DNA from: Deltaproteobacteria bacterium
GTDB lineage: Bacteria; Myxococcota_A; Polyangia; HGW-17; SLPX01
Reading direction: 5' to 3'
Assembly: GCA_011390535.1 (NCBI GenBank)
Contig: JAABSF010000221.1
Coordinates: forward strand, 1-5,421
DNA: 5,421 bases
Shown here: positions 1 to 4,570 of the stretch, piece after piece
Numbering within the stretch: position 1 is the stretch's first letter
Layout of the letters: the number at the start of each line of letters is the position of its first letter
The notes under the pieces: generated by a model
Databases searched by the model: none
Told to the model about the DNA's origin: nothing
What the model saw: the letters and a program-made list of their open reading frames with translations, nothing else
Translations under genes and position numbers: made by a program

Positions 1-229
1 AGTTCGCCCGGTCGCTGTCAAGGTTCACGCAGTTTCCGCTGCAGTCTTCCAGCCCCGCCTGACAGGAAAGCTCGCAACTCCCCGCAGAGCACACCTCTCC
101 ATCTTCGCAGGTATTCCCACACTCGCCGCAGTTCGCCCGGTCGCTGTCAAGGTTCACGCAGTTTCCGCTGCAGTCTTCCAGCCCGGCCTGACAGGAAAGC
201 TCGCAACTCCCCGCAGAGCACACCTCTCC
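1..229. repeat. 129-bp coding tandem repeat in the lipoprotein gene
   Basis: Bases 1-100 and 130-229 are identical except one C/G difference (56 versus 185), at a period of 129 bp, or exactly 43 codons. Only the two copies in the window can be compared; the left copy continues past the edge. Being a multiple of three, unit gain or loss keeps the reading frame. Near-identity at synonymous positions points to recent duplication or gene conversion. Confidence 0.95.
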
Positions 230-460
230 CGTTTCACAAGCGATGTCACATCCCCCGCAATTGCTTGGGTCGGTCAAAGGATCGATACACTCTCCCTGAC
301 ATTCCATAAGTGGCTCCGTACATTCACCTATAGAACTGCCGCTATCACCACAACCGGCTACTGTACCAACAACAAATACGGTGAGAGCTAGAAGCTTCAG
401 CACTTTTTTCCCTCTGTTCTTTTTTTCCATTAGATTCTTCCACTGTTCAGTTCTTTGCAT
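1..460 (-). CDS. Stig1-like Cys-rich tandem-repeat lipoprotein, partial (C-terminus beyond window)
   Basis: This gene reads leftward off the window edge; 153 codons are visible. The ATG at 460-458 has an AAGGAG ribosome site 8 bases upstream; a second in-frame ATG (Met11, 430-428) is a possible alternative. The N-terminus has basic residues (KKNRGKK) and a hydrophobic stretch ending in the lipobox V-A-G-C at residues 34-37, so it should be a signal-peptidase II lipoprotein exported across the inner membrane. After Cys37 comes a short Gly/Ser linker, one divergent Cys-rich unit, then nearly identical 43-residue units with eight Cys each (spacing C-x3-C-x6-C-x3-C-x9-C-x2-C-x3-C-x5-C). The CxGxCxxxC pattern and the 'NCVNLDSDRANCGECG' style of unit resemble Stig1-type repeats in deltaproteobacterial surface proteins. 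The Cys are probably disulphide-bonded outside the cytoplasm. Ligand and role are unknown. Family assignment is by recalled pattern; the lipoprotein call is firmer than the Stig1 label. Confidence 0.85.
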   Translation of the reverse strand, partial: MQRTEQWKNLMEKKNRGKKVLKLLALTVFVVGTVAGCGDSGSSIGECTEPLMECQGECIDPLTDPSNCGGCDIACETGEVCSAGSCELSCQAGLEDCSGNCVNLDSDRANCGECGNTCEDGEVCSAGSCELSCQAGLEDCSGNCVNLDSDRAN

Positions 461-499
461 TTTCTTAACTCCTTTTTCTCAAGTGTTTCCCAATGCCGC

Positions 500-515
500 C
501 TAACAGTTTTGTTAG
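500..515. promoter_or_regulatory. Palindrome CTAACA-gttt-TGTTAG in the lipoprotein leader
   Basis: Perfect 6-bp arms with a 4-base centre, 40 bp upstream of the lipoprotein start codon. It could be an operator or a weak RNA hairpin in the 5' leader. It shares the core AACA-N4-TGTT with the palindrome at 704-719, which favours a protein-binding site. No known regulator is assigned. Confidence 0.4.
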
Positions 516-703
516 ATTGTTTCAGAATAGGAGAGCTATATTGCAAAACTCGAACCAATCCGTGTCGCAAAGAGAGTTGAAAAGAAAAATCTCATTTAAG
601 GTGCAAATAATGGGGGTTTTTTATGAGAAGGTTTTAATGTAACGACTTCGAAGATGGTGGAATGTGAATCGTTGTACATTTTTGTCCACTTATTGGGAAA
701 GAA

Positions 704-719
704 AGAACAAATATGTTCT
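704..719. promoter_or_regulatory. Palindrome AGAACA-aata-TGTTCT
   Basis: Perfect 6-bp arms and a 4-base centre: the same geometry and same AACA-N4-TGTT core as the site at 500-515. The pair may be two operators for one dimeric repressor in the divergent region. This is inference; no family is identified. Confidence 0.4.
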
Positions 720-756
720 GATACTACCCTTCTAAATCCTACCACTTTGGAGATCG

Positions 757-788
757 GAGAAAAAATGTGGTTCAGAGCATTTTTTCTC
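757..788. repeat. Perfect 11-bp inverted repeat with 10-base loop
   Basis: GAGAAAAAATG at 757-767 is the exact reverse complement of CATTTTTTCTC at 778-788, with a 10-base loop at 768-777. The stem holds an A6/T6 run, so RNA from either strand would have a U run in the 3' arm rather than after a GC-rich stem, which is not a standard intrinsic terminator. It may be a weak bidirectional terminator, a cruciform or an operator. The symmetry is certain; the role is not. Confidence 0.6.
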
Positions 789-904
789 AAAATTCACGCA
801 ACATCTGATTCCCAAAGCCGATAACAGGGGTGAATTCGATAAAAAAATGTGCTCCCACAGTGCCCAAAAAACCGGCAGTGGCGGCGTCAAAAAAGCTCAA
901 ACAT

Positions 905-945
905 ACTGAAAACACACGGAAAACAACGGAAAACATACGGAAAAC
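905..945. repeat. Helically phased ACGGAAAAC direct repeats
   Basis: ACTGAAAAC starts at 905, and ACGGAAAAC starts at 916, 926 and 937, giving spacings of 11, 10 and 11 bp, about one helical turn. The last copy ends two bases before the AAGGAG ribosome site (947-952) of the membrane protein gene. Phased A4 tracts suggest intrinsic bending or side-by-side protein binding on one DNA face; alternatively it is an unstructured leader. Function is inferred. Confidence 0.55.
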
Positions 946-959
946 AAAGGAGAAATAAA

Positions 960-2516
960 ATGATGTCCCAAACAAACTCCACCCCCTCCATTCGCCACAC
1001 CCAACCTTACACCTTTACCGCCCAACCCCCGCAGCCCGCCATGGCAGCGCGGGCCACCGTGGCGTCTTCCCATAACACTCCTTCTAAAACGACACCCCTC
1101 GACGAGACACACACCGCCAAAAAGGGAGCTGCCTTGAACAAAACGGCTGTCTTCACAATCAGCGCTCTCGTAGTGGTCAAGCTACTCGCTGATCTCCAAG
1201 GCTGGTGGCTCCTGCCCATCTTAGAGACCTTCCTCAAAAGAGAGATGATGGATTTCTACCAAAAGGCCTCTGGTATGATCGTCCCGTTCCTCACAGCGCT
1301 GGCGGTGGGCGCCATGTTTCTTTTCAACAAGAGCCGAAGCTGGCTCGTGGCTGCCGCTCTCTATGCGATCTCCGCTGTGGCAGGCGTCCTTCCCCTCCTG
1401 GGAGAAACGACGCCCACGGTCAGCATGCTTGGATCCGCATGTTGGCTGGGGGCCAACATCTCCCTGGTGGCGGCTCTCTTCTTGAATATCAACGATGGCC
1501 ACCGGGTGATCGGCAAAACGGCTGCGGTGGCGCTGATTGTAACCACAGGGACCACCCTCATTCTTGCCGCTCTCTTTTACATCAATTCCATTACCACAGG
1601 CCTCAGCCTCTACGCCGAACCACAGGTCACCCAATTCTCCGTGGTTTTGATCCACAACATCTGGACGGCTGTCCAAACCGTAACCGCAGTGCTCATCGGA
1701 GCCTTCTTGCTCACGGTTGTCCGCAAAACACAAAAAACCGGAAAGGCTCATGAGACCCACACTTCCCATGGCAACGCCCAGGAGTTGGGAGAGTCAAAAC
1801 AAAAAAGCTCTCTGCTGTCCATCTGTGGTGGCGCCGGCGCTCTCTTGGCCGCTGTTGGTGTAGCCATACAGGCACAAACTCTCGTCTCAAACGTTGGCCT
1901 GAACTTTGACTGGAATCTCTATGGAGGAATCAACGAACCCATCCGGAAGCTGGTGCTCTTCGGTCAAATCCCCGCTCTCCTCGGGTTCCTGCTCTTCGGG
2001 TTTGGCTACTGGGCCCACAGCCGGAAAAACGGCGGTGTCCAAGGATACGCTGCCGCCCTCACCGTCTGGGCTCAGGTCCTCTTGGTCGGAGGCCTCCTCT
2101 TCTCCCAAGGCCCGACTGCCATGATTCATCGGATGAGCGCCGGGTGGGTGAGCATCGCGATCCTTGCCACCACCGGGCTCGCCGCTCTCGCCGGGGCGCT
2201 GTCCTTCCTCTCCACAAGAAAAACAGCTAAAGCCGCTTCAGCAGAGGCTTCGGATATGTCAACCGACAGAGACGCCTCCTCAAAGCTCGCTCTCACCACC
2301 GCCATATTGCTCGTCTCGAGCGTGGCAGCGGGTGCGTTTGTGGCCTTTGGTTTGAATAGCGTCACAAGCGCCCTCCTGGGGACCGAAGATCTATCCCTGA
2401 AGCTCAAGATGATGGCCAAACCCCTCCTTTTCGTCGGGTGCTTTGCCCTGATACTCGCTGGGCTCCACCACCTCGCCAACACCAAAAAGACCTCCGAGAC
2501 CACCACCGCCTTGTAA
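960..2516 (+). CDS. Predicted 12-TM integral membrane protein, unknown family
   Basis: This is a 518-residue protein when started at the first of two adjacent ATGs (960 or 963). AAGGAG at 947-952 lies 7 or 10 bases upstream. The frame is open back to 849, but that upstream stretch is repeat-derived and lacks a ribosome site, so I exclude it. Residues 1-60 are polar and rich in Thr, Pro and Ala, and likely soluble. About twelve hydrophobic segments follow near residues 62-82, 104-123, 127-147, 155-176, 184-208, 225-252, 284-308, 330-352, 361-383, 393-417, 442-470 and 488-505. Two polar loops (about 255-283 and 418-441) divide the protein. An even number of helices would put both ends on the same side, probably the cytoplasm. 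I see no transporter, oxidase or peptidase signature and no clear run of catalytic residues. No partner gene is obvious: the following genes are a broken VOC fragment and a SRPBCC-like protein. Coding status is strong; function unknown. Confidence 0.85.
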   Translation: MMSQTNSTPSIRHTQPYTFTAQPPQPAMAARATVASSHNTPSKTTPLDETHTAKKGAALNKTAVFTISALVVVKLLADLQGWWLLPILETFLKREMMDFYQKASGMIVPFLTALAVGAMFLFNKSRSWLVAAALYAISAVAGVLPLLGETTPTVSMLGSACWLGANISLVAALFLNINDGHRVIGKTAAVALIVTTGTTLILAALFYINSITTGLSLYAEPQVTQFSVVLIHNIWTAVQTVTAVLIGAFLLTVVRKTQKTGKAHETHTSHGNAQELGESKQKSSLLSICGGAGALLAAVGVAIQAQTLVSNVGLNFDWNLYGGINEPIRKLVLFGQIPALLGFLLFGFGYWAHSRKNGGVQGYAAALTVWAQVLLVGGLLFSQGPTAMIHRMSAGWVSIAILATTGLAALAGALSFLSTRKTAKAASAEASDMSTDRDASSKLALTTAILLVSSVAAGAFVAFGLNSVTSALLGTEDLSLKLKMMAKPLLFVGCFALILAGLHHLANTKKTSETTTAL

Positions 2517-2545
2517 GGCGAAATCTCTCCGAACTCCTCTCGGAA

Positions 2546-2574
2546 GCAGCAAGGAGGCGAAGCCGGAGGGCTGC
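2546..2574. repeat. Nested symmetric inverted repeat after the membrane protein gene
   Basis: GCAGC (2546-2550) pairs with GCTGC (2570-2574), and GGC (2556-2558) with GCC (2562-2564), all symmetric about base 2560 and separated by a 5x5 internal loop. It lies 30 bp after the stop codon. No T run follows, so it is a poor intrinsic terminator; it may stabilise an mRNA 3' end or mark a rearrangement joint at the edge of the VOC fragment. Confidence 0.35.
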
Positions 2575-2576
2575 GG

Positions 2577-2761
2577 GTAGAATCCAAAGTGACCGCAGGC
2601 GGGCCGTTGGTTATCTTGTATTCCGATGATCTCGAAAAGACACTTGCCGGGGTTCAGGACGCCGGGGCGTAATCACCAAAGAGATCTTCAACTTTCCCGG
2701 TGGCCGACGATTCCACTTCAGGGATCCGAGCGGCAACGAACTCGCAGTGTGGTCTCCTTGA
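2577..2761 (+). pseudogene. VOC (glyoxalase/bleomycin-resistance) family fragment, frameshifted
   Basis: Two adjacent frames read as the C-terminal half of a VOC-superfamily protein. The first (2577-2669) gives AGGPLVILYSDDLEKTLAG then VQDAG. It hits TAA at 2670-2672 after the G run at 2664-2667. Restoring one base there joins it to the second frame (2669-2761), which gives VITKEIFNFPGG, then RRFHFRDPSGNELAVWSP and TGA. The motif GGRRFHFxDPSGNELAVWS is a familiar VOC C-terminus in which the Glu is usually a metal ligand. Intact members are about 115-130 residues; only about 55 recognisable residues remain, and no N-terminal half is visible upstream, where the membrane protein gene ends at 2516. 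I read this as a decayed gene with 5' loss plus a one-base deletion. A sequencing error could explain the frameshift but not the missing half. Confidence 0.75.
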
Positions 2762-3349
2762 ATGAACCGAAGGTCTTCTAAATCAGATGCCTCGACAGCA
2801 GCGTCGGCCGACGTGGATTGGACGGTCACGGTAACCGAACCCCTTCCCGATTGTCCCAGTGTCAAGACAGGTTGGGAGAAGATCGCGACTCAGACAAAGT
2901 GGAGCGAGTGGAGGTCGGAAAGCAAGCTGAGGACCAAGAACGTCACCACCTCGGTGGTACCCCCGGCCACGGAGCCCCTCCAGGCGGGCGACAAATACGT
3001 AGTGAAGGTTGGACCGTTTATGAAGATCCGCTGTTGTGTTCTCGAGTCTTCGTCTACCTCCGCGGGCGAGGACGAGGAGATGGTCTTTGATGCAAAAGGC
3101 TTGGCGCTGGGAGGGATAGTCAGAGCCCGCTTTCGTTTCACGATCTTCAGGAATGATGATGGTATGGTTACAGCCCGCGCGCAAGAGAAGATCGTATCGT
3201 TACCGTTCTTTTTACCAGCCAAGGAGATCCTCGAGAGCGAGCACAGGCAAACCTTTAGAGACCTGAACCGGAGCTTCCTTACCCAACCTGGTAGTAGTTC
3301 TAATTCAAATTTCTTTGACCGCAGATCCACAAGCGGCGACCGGTCATGA
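2762..3349 (+). CDS. SRPBCC (START/Bet v1-like) ligand-binding domain protein, probable
   Basis: This 195-residue protein begins at the base after the VOC fragment's TGA (2759-2761). No Shine-Dalgarno site is visible; an intact VOC gene would have supplied translational coupling, so current expression may be weak. A GTG at codon 18 is a possible later start. Residues 19-26 (DWTVTVTE) form a first strand, followed by a helix with W39 and the WSEW segment at 47-50, then a strand-loop-strand region including LQAGDKYVVKVGPFMKI (73-89), two further strands around 107-146 (GIVRARFRFTIFR) and a C-terminal helix about 154-173. This order and the P-x-W...W-SEW style match SRPBCC polyketide-cyclase/AHSA1-like proteins, which bind small hydrophobic ligands in a helix-grip cavity. 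The Ser/Asn-rich tail (177-195) looks non-domain. There is no signal peptide, so it is probably cytoplasmic. Substrate is unknown; the family call is by pattern and moderate. Confidence 0.6.
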   Translation: MNRRSSKSDASTAASADVDWTVTVTEPLPDCPSVKTGWEKIATQTKWSEWRSESKLRTKNVTTSVVPPATEPLQAGDKYVVKVGPFMKIRCCVLESSSTSAGEDEEMVFDAKGLALGGIVRARFRFTIFRNDDGMVTARAQEKIVSLPFFLPAKEILESEHRQTFRDLNRSFLTQPGSSSNSNFFDRRSTSGDRS

Positions 3350-3389
3350 TTCCCTCTCAATTGAATCCGGTAGGAAGTGAGAGCAGAGC

Positions 3390-3411
3390 TATCTTCATAG
3401 TATCTTCATAG
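3390..3411. repeat. Two perfect 11-bp tandem units, TATCTTCATAG
   Basis: TATCTTCATAG occurs at 3390-3400 and again at 3401-3411 with no mismatch. A short slippage duplication in non-coding DNA is the simplest reading; no function is suggested. Confidence 0.85.
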
Positions 3412-3540
3412 TAGCCAACTCGATCCAAGCGACGGGGATCACATCCACTGAACACAAGTCTAATCTGTCCCGATCCACACGACGACCACTCCCCAGCCTT
3501 CAGACCGGCATTTCCAAGGCAGAACCCCACACGTCGACAA

Positions 3541-3630
3541 GGGTTCAAAACCGGACCGAACGAAAGTTGCCCTTGCGGCAGCGGCGAAAAGCTCTTTCAG
3601 ACACACTGGAAAAATACTAATATATTTTGA
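3541..3630 (+). pseudogene. SEC-C zinc-motif C-terminal remnant
   Basis: The frame starting at 3541 encodes GFKTGPNESCPCGSGEKLFQ, then THWKNTNIF and TGA at 3628-3630. CPCGSG is the hallmark of the SEC-C motif (consensus about RNDPCPCGSGKKYKKCC/H), usually the extreme C-terminus of SecA or small SEC-C domain proteins, where Cys/His bind zinc. Here the second half is degenerate: the expected Lys-Cys-His/Cys position reads Thr-His, leaving two Cys and one His. The frame runs open back only to 3415, with no start codon, ribosome site or recognisable upstream domain. I infer a 3' fragment of a lost gene; chance coding of CPCGSG cannot be excluded. Confidence 0.45.
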
Positions 3631-3733
3631 AAAGGACAAAAAGGGCCAAAATTCCGAAAAAACCGAAAATTCCGCCTTGCTTCGGGTGCTGTCAGCCGAG
3701 TACCCAAAATTTTCCTTGTCACTCGTTATACGA

Positions 3734-3762
3734 TTGACACCTGTAACAGGATAGGTTACGAT
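3734..3762 (+). promoter_or_regulatory. Candidate sigma70 promoter of higBA
   Basis: TTGACA at 3734-3739 is a perfect -35 hexamer; after 17 bp, TACGAT at 3757-3762 matches four of six -10 bases. Transcription would then start about 7 bases later, near 3769-3770, which is the A of the chosen HigB ATG. That would make the mRNA leaderless or nearly so. Confidence 0.5.
3743..3759. promoter_or_regulatory. Inverted repeat GTAAC-N7-GTTAC, candidate HigA operator
   Basis: GTAAC (3743-3747) and GTTAC (3755-3759) are exact reverse complements and lie within the spacer and -10 of the candidate promoter. A second small palindrome, CCTGT-A-ACAGG (3740-3750), overlaps it. HigA antitoxins are known to repress their own operon by binding palindromes over the promoter, so position and symmetry fit; binding itself is inferred. 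Confidence 0.5.
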
Positions 3763-3769
3763 GCACTGC

Positions 3770-4048
3770 ATGATCCGGAGCTTCAGGCATAAGGGCCTTA
3801 GGAGCTTTTTCGAAACGGGAAATGTTTCGGGAATCCAGGCGTCTCATTCAAAAAGACTCCGTCTCATACTCGGCCGACTTAATGCCGCTAAGCAGCCACA
3901 GGATATGAACCTTCCCGGCCTGCGGCTCCAAGAACTCAAAGGAGACCGTTCCTGTACTTGGGCAGTAAATGTCAGTGGGAATTGGAGAGTCACCTTTCGG
4001 TTCGATGGCGAGGATGCCGAAAAAGTGGACTATGAAGACTACCATTGA
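3770..4048 (+). CDS. higB: HigB-type toxin, RelE/ParE superfamily mRNA interferase
   Basis: This 92-residue protein begins MIRSFRHKGLRSFFETGN and ends VDYEDYH, a full-length match to the HigB pattern, including LKGDR (56-60) and SGNWRVTFRF (69-78). HigB cleaves mRNA bound at the ribosomal A site, halting translation until neutralised by HigA. The start at 3770 is chosen because family members begin M-I-x-S-F-R-x-K-G; the ATG at 3761 would add three untypical residues, although an AGG 7 bases upstream of it could serve. The C-terminal D90-Y91-H92 matches residues I recall as catalytic in Proteus HigB. The recalled His54 position is Gln here (LQELKGDR versus the usual LHxLKGDR), so activity could be altered. 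The toxin-first order is typical of higBA. The gene ends 9 bases before higA. Confidence 0.92.
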   Translation: MIRSFRHKGLRSFFETGNVSGIQASHSKRLRLILGRLNAAKQPQDMNLPGLRLQELKGDRSCTWAVNVSGNWRVTFRFDGEDAEKVDYEDYH

Positions 4049-4057
4049 GGTGTTGCC

Positions 4058-4345
4058 ATGATTATGCACAATCCTCCGCATCCGGGCGAAGTAATTCGTG
4101 AACTCTGCCTGGAGCCTCTCGGTCTTTCAGTTACTGAAGCAGCAAAGGCTTTGGGTGTGACTCGAAAGACTTTGAGTGCCATTCTTAATGGGCGTGCCGG
4201 AATCAGCCCCGAAATGGCGATTCGTTTATCCATTGCTTTTGATACAAGTGCTGAAAGTTGGCTGAATCAGCAGACTCAGTATGATCTTTGGAAAGCTGAG
4301 CAACACCGTAAGGATCTTCAGGTAAAAAGGCTTGTCTCTGTTTGA
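4058..4345 (+). CDS. higA: HigA-type antitoxin, XRE-family HTH protein
   Basis: This 95-residue protein starts MIMHNPPHPGEVIREL, the HigA signature, and has an HTH over about residues 23-61 (LSVTEAAKALGVTRKTLSAI, then LNGRAGISPEMAIRL). The region after it, SAESWLNQQTQYDLWKA (64-80), is also characteristic. HigA binds and blocks HigB, and through its HTH represses the shared promoter. A GAGGTG ribosome site at 4047-4052 overlaps the higB stop codon and sits 5 bases from the ATG at 4058. An in-frame ATG at 4064 is 11 bases away and less likely. Short intergenic spacing supports co-transcription and coupling with higB. The length is normal and no defect is visible. Confidence 0.93.
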   Translation: MIMHNPPHPGEVIRELCLEPLGLSVTEAAKALGVTRKTLSAILNGRAGISPEMAIRLSIAFDTSAESWLNQQTQYDLWKAEQHRKDLQVKRLVSV

Positions 4346-4487
4346 CGTGTGGGTGGGTGACTGAACCCGACCAGTCCTAAAGAAAGGCTTTTACCACCTG
4401 AACAACAGACAGAAAAAAACTCATTGCCAATAGCTGCTTTCAGAATCAGACAAGAGGGAACCGGATTCAACCCCCGATTGGGTCTGT

Positions 4488-4516
4488 TTTACATCAGGAC
4501 ATTTGTCCTATATGTT
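4488..4516 (+). promoter_or_regulatory. Candidate sigma70 promoter of the xre-res operon
   Basis: TTTACA at 4488-4493 (five of six -35 bases) is followed after 17 bp by TATGTT at 4511-4516 (four of six -10 bases). Predicted transcription starts near 4523, inside the GTCATA array, about 48 bases before the antitoxin ATG. Confidence 0.4.
4496..4509. promoter_or_regulatory. Palindrome AGGACA-tt-TGTCCT, candidate Xre operator
   Basis: Perfect 6-bp arms with a 2-base centre lie wholly in the spacer between the proposed -35 and -10 boxes. A dimeric antitoxin bound there would block RNA polymerase. Xre/MbcA-type antitoxins are known to autoregulate; the assignment to this palindrome is inference. 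Confidence 0.45.
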
Positions 4517-4519
4517 TAA

Positions 4520-4556
4520 GTCATAAGTCATAGAGTCATAGGGTCATAGAGTCATA
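4520..4556. repeat. Five direct repeats of GTCATA upstream of xre
   Basis: GTCATA begins at 4520, 4527, 4535, 4543 and 4551, giving spacings of 7, 8, 8 and 8 bp; the common unit is AGTCATAG. The array lies between the candidate promoter and the antitoxin start, so it would be transcribed as the leader. It may be a slippage-prone microsatellite or an extended protein-binding site. Confidence 0.85.
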
Positions 4557-4570
4557 GTAGGTTAAGACAA

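Larger units (their letters stand above)
461..959. other. AT-rich divergent intergenic region
   Basis: About 500 bp separate the start codons of the minus-strand lipoprotein gene and the plus-strand membrane protein gene. I see no convincing gene here. The only sizeable minus-strand frames (787-975, and 596-790 which needs a TTG start) lack ribosome sites and recognisable sequence. The region holds three perfect inverted repeats (500-515, 704-719, 757-788) and a phased ACGGAAAAC array (905-945). I could not place a convincing sigma70 promoter for either gene; promoters for both must lie here unless upstream transcription reads through. Confidence 0.75.
3350..3733. other. Gene-poor spacer with gene remnants
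   Basis: No intact gene is supported here. The stretch contains a perfect 11-bp tandem duplication (3390-3411), a short SEC-C-like coding remnant (3541-3630) and an A-tract-rich segment (about 3600-3675) with AAAATTCCG repeated at 3648 and 3666. Minus-strand open frames across it (3357-3548 and 3460-3771) have no recognisable product or ribosome site and overlap the SEC-C reading or the higBA promoter. It looks like a graveyard between older chromosomal genes and the toxin-antitoxin operons. Confidence 0.6.

Noticed and set aside
498..517. attC-like core sites (GCCTAAC and GTTAGAT) suggesting an integron cassette boundary
   Set aside because: The two core boxes are only a few bases apart; attC sites need roughly 55 bp or more with inner L boxes, and no integrase is seen.
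704..719. Gram-positive type LexA/SOS box
   Set aside because: The GAAC...GTTC arms are separated by six bases, not the four of that consensus.
596..790. 64-codon minus-strand open frame
   Set aside because: It needs a TTG start, has no ribosome site, encodes nothing recognisable and spans two inverted repeats.
849..959. N-terminal extension of the membrane protein to the ATG at 849
   Set aside because: The extra 37 codons translate the ACGGAAAAC array into a Lys/Gln/Arg-rich stretch, and no ribosome site precedes 849, whereas 960/963 has AAGGAG.
1221..1769. 182-codon open frames on both strands inside the membrane protein gene
   Set aside because: They are shadows: the +1 frame of 849-2516 gives consistent membrane segments and has the ribosome site, while these show low-complexity, charged composition.
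3460..3771. 103-codon minus-strand open frame
   Set aside because: It runs through the SEC-C-like frame, the A-tract strip and the higBA promoter, with no ribosome site or recognisable domain.
4349..4405. tRNA-like text on the minus strand (GTTCAGGTGGTAAAAGC resembling a D-arm, GGGTTCAGTCACCC resembling a T-arm)
   Set aside because: The anticodon stem does not pair over five bases, the T-loop is one base too long and the acceptor ends are not complementary, so no cloverleaf forms.
4448..4486. Intrinsic terminator between higA and xre (CAGAC...GTCTG followed by TTTT)
   Set aside because: Only five terminal pairs close a loop of about 30 bases with weak inner pairing; the T run is four bases and overlaps the proposed -35 box.
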